From Rubrivivax sp. (GTDB lineage: Bacteria > Pseudomonadota > Gammaproteobacteria > Burkholderiales > Burkholderiaceae_C), in the NCBI GenBank assembly GCA_004210455.1, contig SEFA01000029.1, positions 1-64,000 on the forward strand: a DNA stretch of 64,000 nucleotides, given 5' to 3'. A program made the translations under genes and the position numbers. Of the stretch, positions 45,285-52,600 are shown piece by piece. The notes under the pieces were generated by a model, which saw nothing but the letters and a program-made list of their open reading frames with translations, was not told the DNA's origin and made no database searches. Every line of letters begins with the position of its first letter. The first letter of the stretch is position 1.

Positions 45285-45875
45285 TCAGGTGCCTGCGGGC
45301 CAGGTCGCGGACGGACCGGAAGGTCCGCTGCGGCGGTGGACCCGTCGCACCACCAGCGGCACCAGCGCGACCAGCGCCAGGGCGAGCGTGCCTGGCTCCG
45401 GCACGTCGCTCGCCGCCGCGGCGCGCACCGTCACCGCCACCAGCACCTCGTCGGCGAAGTTGCCGTTGATGTCCGACAGCAGGATGGAGAGGTCGAAGTT
45501 CAGATCCGCGAGGAGGTCGGGCAGCGTCGCGATCATCAGCAGGTCCAGCACCGGGCTGATGGTGCGGTCCGGGATCACCACCTCGGGATCGCCCAGCAGC
45601 GGCGTCACGTCCACGAACGGGAACGGGTAGCCGCTGAGCGACAGGAAGAAATCGGTGGTCAGCAGCGGACCGCCGCTGATGTTGGTGATCTGGCCCGTGA
45701 TCACGACGCTGTCGCCGGCGTCCAGCACGACCGAGGTCGGCGTTCCGCCGAGTGTGATCGGCGCCGCGGCGGCGGGCGCGGCGGACAGGCCCACCAGGCC
45801 GGCCGACGAGGCCGCGACCAGGAGCAGTCGTGTGAAGGCGCGTCGGCCTCGTTGGAGCCAGTCGATGGCGGTCAT
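45285..45875 (-). CDS. PEP-CTERM sorting-domain protein
   Basis: 196 residues from ATG 45875, with GGAGG 7 bp upstream; another ATG at 45881 is too close to that site. Signal peptide about 12-38 (LLLVAASSAGLVGLSAAPAA). The mature part is short and beta-rich (ITNISGGPLLTTDFFLSLSG). The C-terminal sorting signal is DVPEPGTLALALVALVPLVV then RRVHRR, followed by an unusually long tail (SGPSGPSATWPAGT). Exosortase should cleave at the PEP motif. First gene of the minus-strand cluster that continues to the MauE-MauD fusion, 138 bp before the next gene. Confidence 0.85.
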   Translation of the reverse strand: MTAIDWLQRGRRAFTRLLLVAASSAGLVGLSAAPAAAAPITLGGTPTSVVLDAGDSVVITGQITNISGGPLLTTDFFLSLSGYPFPFVDVTPLLGDPEVVIPDRTISPVLDLLMIATLPDLLADLNFDLSILLSDINGNFADEVLVAVTVRAAAASDVPEPGTLALALVALVPLVVRRVHRRSGPSGPSATWPAGT

Positions 45876-46362
45876 GGTCATCCTCCGGGGGCGCCTGCGG
45901 GGCGCCCGAGTTGCGATGCGAGTGCTGCGAAGTCTAGGAGCCGCCCCGCGGCCCGCGCACCCCCTATTCCTTAAGCGGGGACAGCCCCCTCATTCGGGGC
46001 AGCCTGCCCGGCAAGCCCCCGGATATCGGGCCTCCAGCGGATGCCTTCCCCTCTGGAGACCGTCGTCCCGTGCCTGGACGGCGGCGATCTCCGCCCGACT
46101 CCTCCAGGGCCGTGCAAGGGACAGTCACGACCATCGCGTCGGTGACAGGCGCGGGACAGCCTGTTGTCCCTTCAAGGGACAAAGCGGGGACAGGAAGGGT
46201 CTTCACGCGCAGTTGACATCGCGCTCGAATTCATGCCCTGGCATGGGTATTGGGAGGAATCGTCCGTAAGGCGCGGACCGATTGCTTGCGCAGGCATGGG
46301 GCTTGCCATTTGGAAACGTCCGGTTTCAGACCGCTTCATCCACTTGCAACGAGGTTCCCACC
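45876..46362. promoter_or_regulatory. 487-bp divergent regulatory region with phased GGGACA boxes
   Basis: No gene is seen. GGGACA occurs at 45978, 46118, 46153, 46176 and 46187. The copy at 46176 is half of the perfect 19-bp inverted repeat TTGTCCCTTCAAGGGACAA (46164-46182). The last four copies are 35, 23 and 11 bp apart, close to 3, 2 and 1 helical turns, as expected for cooperative binding on one DNA face. Downstream at 46239-46253, TGGCATGGGTATTGG resembles a sigma-54 promoter except for GG in place of GC at -12. The region separates the PEP-CTERM cluster from the cyclic glucan synthase operon and may regulate either or both. Confidence 0.6.
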
Positions 46363-46611
46363 ATGAACAGCGCAGTCGGCCCGCTGAGCCCGACCGTCAC
46401 CATCGTTCCGGTCGGTGCGCTCGGCACCCCCGCCCCGCACCACTATGACCAGGCGTTGCAGCGCCACCTGATCCAGTGTGCGAAGGCCCGAGGGCGATGG
46501 TTCGGCATCGCTTTGCTGGCTGAACGGGCCCGGGGCCTGGTCCTGCCCCGCCTCGCGACGACCGCTGCGCTCAGCGCGATCACCTTCGGCCTGTTTGCCC
46601 ATTGGCTATGA
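46363..46611 (+). CDS. Small membrane protein upstream of the glucan synthase
   Basis: 82 residues from ATG 46363. A basic middle (HLIQCAKARGRWFGIALLAE) is followed by one C-terminal hydrophobic segment (LATTAALSAITFGLFAHWL). I know no family. The stop overlaps the ATG of the giant synthase gene (ATGA), which argues for a real, translationally coupled gene. The ribosome-binding site is weak (CAACGAGG, spaced 8 bp). It could be a small subunit or a leader for the synthase. Confidence 0.6.
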   Translation: MNSAVGPLSPTVTIVPVGALGTPAPHHYDQALQRHLIQCAKARGRWFGIALLAERARGLVLPRLATTAALSAITFGLFAHWL

Positions 46612-49600
46612 CCGACATCCGGAGCGCGAACGACCCCCATCGACCTCCGGCCCCTGCGCCGGAGGCCCCGTCGAACCGCTCCCCCGAGCCGGGGACGACA
46701 TCCTCCCCGGAAATTGCGGAAGAACTTGCGTTGCTCGATCCGTCGCTCGGCACGATCGAGCCGCCGGTGCGGGCGGTGCTGTTCGGCCTGGCGCGCTTCG
46801 AACAGCACGGGCGCAGCCTCGCGCAGGCGCAGGCGGTCCAGGGCACGGCCGGCGCCGGCCAGTTCTTCCCCCGCCTGGATGACAACGTCGCGATGCTGCA
46901 GCAGACGCGGCGCCTGATCGAGAAGCGCCATCGCGACTTCCGCCACCTCGGTGCCGCCGGCAAATGGCTGCTGGACAACGCCGCCCTGATCGACGAACAG
47001 ACGCATCAGGTGCGTCGCGGCCTGCCGCGCGGCTTCTTCCGATTGCTGCCGCGTCTGCGCGACGAGCCGCTCGCGGGCCTGCCCCGGATCTACGGCATCG
47101 CCTGGGCGTGGGTCGCGCACACCGACGGCGGCTTCGACACCGACCTGCTGGCCGCGTACCTGCGCGCCTACCAGGATGAGCGCGCGCTGTCGCTGGCCGA
47201 GCTCTGGGCGCTGCCCACGACGCTGCGGGTCGTGCTGGTCGAGAACCTGCGCCGGCTGGCCGAGCGCTTCGCCACCCTGCAGGCCGCGCGCGACGTCGTC
47301 CACCACTGGTACGACGGCCATCCGGCCGGCGCCGGCATCGAGGCCATCACGCGGCTGGAGCCGCGCATGAAGGAACGCGGCGTCCTCGAGGCCTTCTGGC
47401 TGCAACTGGACCATCGCCTCGAGGAACTGCCGCAGCCGCTGATGGGCGAACTGGCCGCGTGGCTGAGCACGCGCCTGCCCGCGCCCGCGCAGGCGCTGGC
47501 GCGCCAGCAGGACGAATCGATCCGCGACCTGCAGAGCATCCGCAACGCGATCACCGCGCTGCGCCGCATCGACCAGACGGATTGGCGCCGCCTGATCCAG
47601 ACCGTCAGCCCGGTGATGCAGACGCTGGGGCAGTCGCCGGTGTTCGCCGCCGAGGCGGCGGACACGCAGGACATGACGCTGCACGAGATCGAGGAACTCG
47701 CGCGCAAGTGCGAGAAGAGCGAACTCGACATCGCGCGCCAGCTGCTGGCCCTGACGCAGCGCGCCAGCCCGCCGGAAAACGGCGAACCCGACCGACGCAG
47801 CGCGCCCATCTACTGGTGGCGCGGCGCCGGCCGTCCGACGCTGCTCGCGACGCTGGGCCTGCAGGAGCGCCGCTGGCCGCCGCACGACACCGCGCCCGGT
47901 CAGCGCTGGGCGGCGGTCGCCTACCTGGGCGGCCTGACCTTGCTGGGCCTGCTCGGCCTGTACTGGCTCATGAGCCAGGCCCGCCCCGGCGCGGCGACCT
48001 GGCTGCTGTGGACGGCCGCGGTGCTGGCTGCCGGGCCGATCAGCGAAGCCGTCGTGGCCCTGACGAACCGCTGGATCAGCGAACTCGCCCGCCCTGCCCG
48101 CCTGCCTCGGCTGGACTTCTCCGCCGGCCTGCCCGATGCGGAACGCACCCTGGTCGTGATGCCGGTGCTGCTGCCCAACGAGGACGCCATCGCCCCGCTG
48201 ATCGCACAGCTGGAACAGCACCACCTCGCCAACCCCGAGCGCCTGGTGCAGTTCGCGCTGCTCAGCGATCACGCCGATGCCTACGAGGAACACCAGCCCG
48301 GCGACACCATGATCGTGGTCACCGCGGCGGACGCGATCGCGGCGCTCAACGAGCGCCACGGACCGCTGGCCGACGGCCGGCCACGTTTCCTTTTCCTGCA
48401 TCGTCAGCGCGAGTGGTCCTCGACCGAACGCCGCTGGATCGGCTGGGAACGCAAGCGCGGCAAGATCGAGCTGCTGCTGCGCACGCTGGCGACCTCGGCC
48501 GGGACGTCCCCCTTCGTCGAATTCGGCGAGCTGTCCCGCCCCGCGCCCGGCGTGCGCCACCTGATCACGCTGGATGCGGACACCGACATGCCGCCGGGCC
48601 GCCTGCGCGCGCTCGTCGCCACCGCGGCGCATCCGGTGAACCGTCCCCGCATCGACGCCGCGAGCCGCCGCGTCGTCGAGGGCTACGCCATCCTGCAACC
48701 GCGCGTGCTCGCGCCCATGCCGGACGACAAGGAGAGCACGCCCTACCACCGCCTGTTCGTCGGCCAGTTCGGCATCGACCCCTACAGCGCGGTGAGCTCG
48801 GAAATCTTCCAGGACCTGTTCGGCGAAGGCAGCTTCACCGGCAAGGGCCTGCTGGACGTGCGCGCCTGCCATGCGGTGCTCGACGCGCGCCTGCCCGAGG
48901 GTCAGGTCTTGAGCCACGACCTGCTGGAAGGCAGCATCGCCCGCTGCGCCGGCGTGTCCGACATCTCGCTGGTCGAGGACTCGCCCATGCATGCGGATGT
49001 CTCGCATGCGCGGCTGCACCGCTGGACGCGCGGCGACTGGCAGTTGCTGCCGTTCATCGCGCGCGCCGGTCGCTACGGCATTCCGACGATCAACCGCTGG
49101 AAGCTGATCGACAACCTGCGCCGCTCGCTGGTCGCGCCGACGTCGCTCGGCCTGATGCTGCTGGTGCTGGGCACGGAGGTGCTGCCCTTCGGACTGACGC
49201 TGGCCCTCGTCGCCGCCGCCTTCGCAGTCGGACCGCTGGTCGGCGCGCTGGCCGGGCTGGTGCCCAGCCGCGACGGGCTGGCGCGCCGGCATTTCTACCG
49301 CGAGACCGCGCTCGACCTGCGTCGTGCGCTGGGGCTCGCGGTCTGGCACATCGCCCTGCTGCTGCACCTGTCGCTGCTCTACCTCGACGCGATCGGCCGC
49401 GCCATCTGGCGCCAGACCGTGTCGGGCCGGCGCCTGCTGGAATGGACCACGGCCGCCGCCGCCCAGGCCGCGGCCAAACGCGACCTGAGGGCGCTCGTCC
49501 GCCAGCACCTGCGGGTGCCGATCGCGGCCGCGGTGCTTGGCGGCTTGCTGGCGATCGCCGCGCTCTCCGGCGCGCCGGTGAACGGCTCGGCGGCCCTGGT

Positions 49601-52600
49601 GATGCTGGTCGTGTGGGCGCTCTCCCCGCTGTGGATCTGGTGGGCCAGCGCGCCGCGGGCGACGCTGCTGCAGCGTGAGGCCGAGCTCGACCCTCAGGGT
49701 CGCGACTACCTCTGGCAGCTCGCGCGCGACACCTGGCGCTTCTACGACACGCACGTCGGCGCCGCCGACAACCACCTGCCGCCGGACAACGTGCAGCTGA
49801 CGCCGCACCTGCTGGTGGCGCACCGCACCTCGCCGACCAACATCGGCCTGTACCTGCTGACCGTCGCCTGCGCGCGCGAGATGGGGTTCATCGGCGTCGT
49901 GGCGATGACGGAACGGCTCTCGGCCACGCTGGACACGCTGGAACGCCTGCCGCGCTGGCACGGCCATTTCTACAACTGGTACGACACCGAATCGCTGGCC
50001 GTGCTGCCGCCGGGCTACGTGTCGGCGGTCGACAGCGGCAACTGCTCGGCGCACCTGCTGACGGTGGCGCGGGCCTGCGAAATGGCGGCGGAGATGACGC
50101 CGGACCAGCTCGCACAGGCGCCGCGCGATGCGCTCGCGAAGGCACTGCACCGGCTGCGCGTGATGCAGCCGCCGCTGGCCGGCGACGGGGTCCTGGCCGC
50201 GGGCGCCGCGCTGGTGGCGGCGCTGAGCGATCCGCGCAACGCCGACGCGGGCGCCGAAGAACAGCAGGCCGTGCTGCGCGCACAGGTCGCGGCGTCGCGC
50301 GCGGAGCTCGACGCCCTGGCCGCCGTCGAGGGCTACGAAGCCGCGCCCGCGCACTGGCTGCTGCGCGACCTGATCGCGCAGCTGGCATCGTTCTGGCGCG
50401 ATCACGGCGCGGCCTTCGCCGAATCGCGCCAGCGCCTGCGCGAGCTGGCCCTGCGCGCGCGCCGGCTCGGCCTCGAGGCCGACTACCGCCCGCTCTTCGA
50501 TCCCGAGCGTCGCCTGCTGCGCATCGGCTGGCGCGGCGACGCGCAGCAGCTCGACGACAACCACTACGACCTGCTGGCCAGCGAGGCGCGCCTCACCAGC
50601 CTGATCGCGATCGCCAAGGGCGACCTGCCGCCGGAGCACTGGCGCGCACTGGGCCGGCCGTTCTTCTCGCGCGACGGAGCCGGCGCCGGTGCCGGCGACT
50701 CGCTGGGCCTGAAGTCGTGGACCGGCTCGATGTTCGAGTACCTGATGCCCTCGCTGGTGCTGCGCGAGCCGGCCAACAGCGCGCTGGGCCGCGCGATCCG
50801 CACGGCGGTGGCGGAGCAGCGTTTCGAGGCCCGCGACAAGGGTACGCCGTGGGGCATCTCCGAATCGGCGATCGCCGGCCAGGACCACACCCTCGCCTAC
50901 CAGTACGGACCGCAAGGCGTGCAGACGCTGGCGCTGGCGCGGCTGGCCGTTGACGAACGCGTGCTGGCGCCGTATGCGGCGGTGATGGCCGCCGTCGTCG
51001 CGCCGGTGCGGGTGGTGAGCAACCTGCAGGACTTCGAGCGCCTGGGGGCGCGCGGCGCGTTCGGCTTCATCGAGGCGGTGGACTACACGCCGCAGCGGCA
51101 GACGGCGGGCGCGGGTTTCACGCTGGTCCAGACCTACATGGCGCACCACCAGGCGATGGGGTTCGTCGCGCTGACCAACCTGCTGGCCGACGACGCGCCG
51201 CGCCGCTGGCTGATGAGCGATCCGCATGTGAAGGCGGTCGCGACGCTGCTGCACGAGCGGGCGCCGCGCGAGGTGGCGCCGCTGTCGACCGCGGTCGCGG
51301 ATCTCGCGCCGCGCTCGCGTCAGGTGCGCAAGACGCGCATGGTGCGCGAGAGCGAGCCGCTGACCGAGACGCTGCCGCTGACGCACATGCTGACCAACGG
51401 GCGCTATTCGGTGGTGCTGCGCAGCCATGGCGGCGGCTACAGCAACTGGGACGGCGTGGCGGTCACGCGCTGGCGCGACGATCTGCTGCGCGACCAGCAC
51501 GGCAGCTTCACCATGCTGCGCCGCGCCGGCGAGGAGGACTGGTTCAGCAACACTGCCCGCCCGACGCCGGATCCGCGCGCCCGCTACGAGGCGCGCATGC
51601 AGGCCGAGCGCGTGCTGTTCGAGGCCACCTGGCCCGACCTCCAGAGTTGCACCACGGTGTGGGTGAGTCCGGAGGACGACTGCGAGCTGCGCCAGGTGGA
51701 ACTCACCAACCGCGGCAAGACGCCGCTGGCGCTGGACCTGGTGTCCTCCTTCGAGGCCACACTCGCGCCGCAACGCAGCGACGAGGCCCACCCGGCCTTC
51801 TCCAACCTGTTCATCCAGGCCCGCTGGGACGAGGCGGAACACGCGCTGCACCTGCGGCGGCGCCCTCGCCTGTTCGACGAGGCCGCGATGCGCGCGGTGT
51901 TCTTCCTGGCCGGCGTGGACGACGGCGCGGCCTGCGCGAAAACGGCGCGACGCGACGGTGCACGGGACCTCGGCACGGGCGAGCGCCGTGACGGCGACGT
52001 ATTCGGCGCTGGAGACGGCGATGTCCGCCCCGACGGGTACACGCTGCGCGAGGTGCTGCCGATCGCCGATCGCGGACGCTGGCTCGGCCGCTACGGCAGC
52101 ACGACACGGCCGGTCGGCGACGCGCGGCCGGAGTTCGTCGACGACGAGGCCGACGTCACCGCCGCGGGCGAACCGGGCCGGCTGCTCGACACCGGCCTCG
52201 ATCCGATCGCCGGCCTGCGCGTCGGCCTGGACCTCGCGCCCGGGGCGACCGTGCGGTTGACCTTCTGCACGGCGGCCTCGCGCGACGGGGACCTGCTGCG
52301 CGCGCTGGTCGACAAATACCGGCAGCCGGCGCATGTGGAGCGCTCGGCCTCGATGTCGCACACGATGGGCGGCATCCGGCTGCGCGAACTGCAGTTCGAC
52401 ACCGCGACCTGGGGGGCGCTGCTGCAGCTCAACACGCTGGTCACCGGCCAGGCGGTGCGGGACCCCGCGCATGTCCGAGAGCCGCGCGGCCGCTGCGACC
52501 GCCGCGCGCTGTACCGCTTCGGGATCTCGGGCGACCGCCCGATCATCATGGTGACGATCACCGGCGAAGAAGGCATCGACCTGATCCGCGCGCTGAAGAA

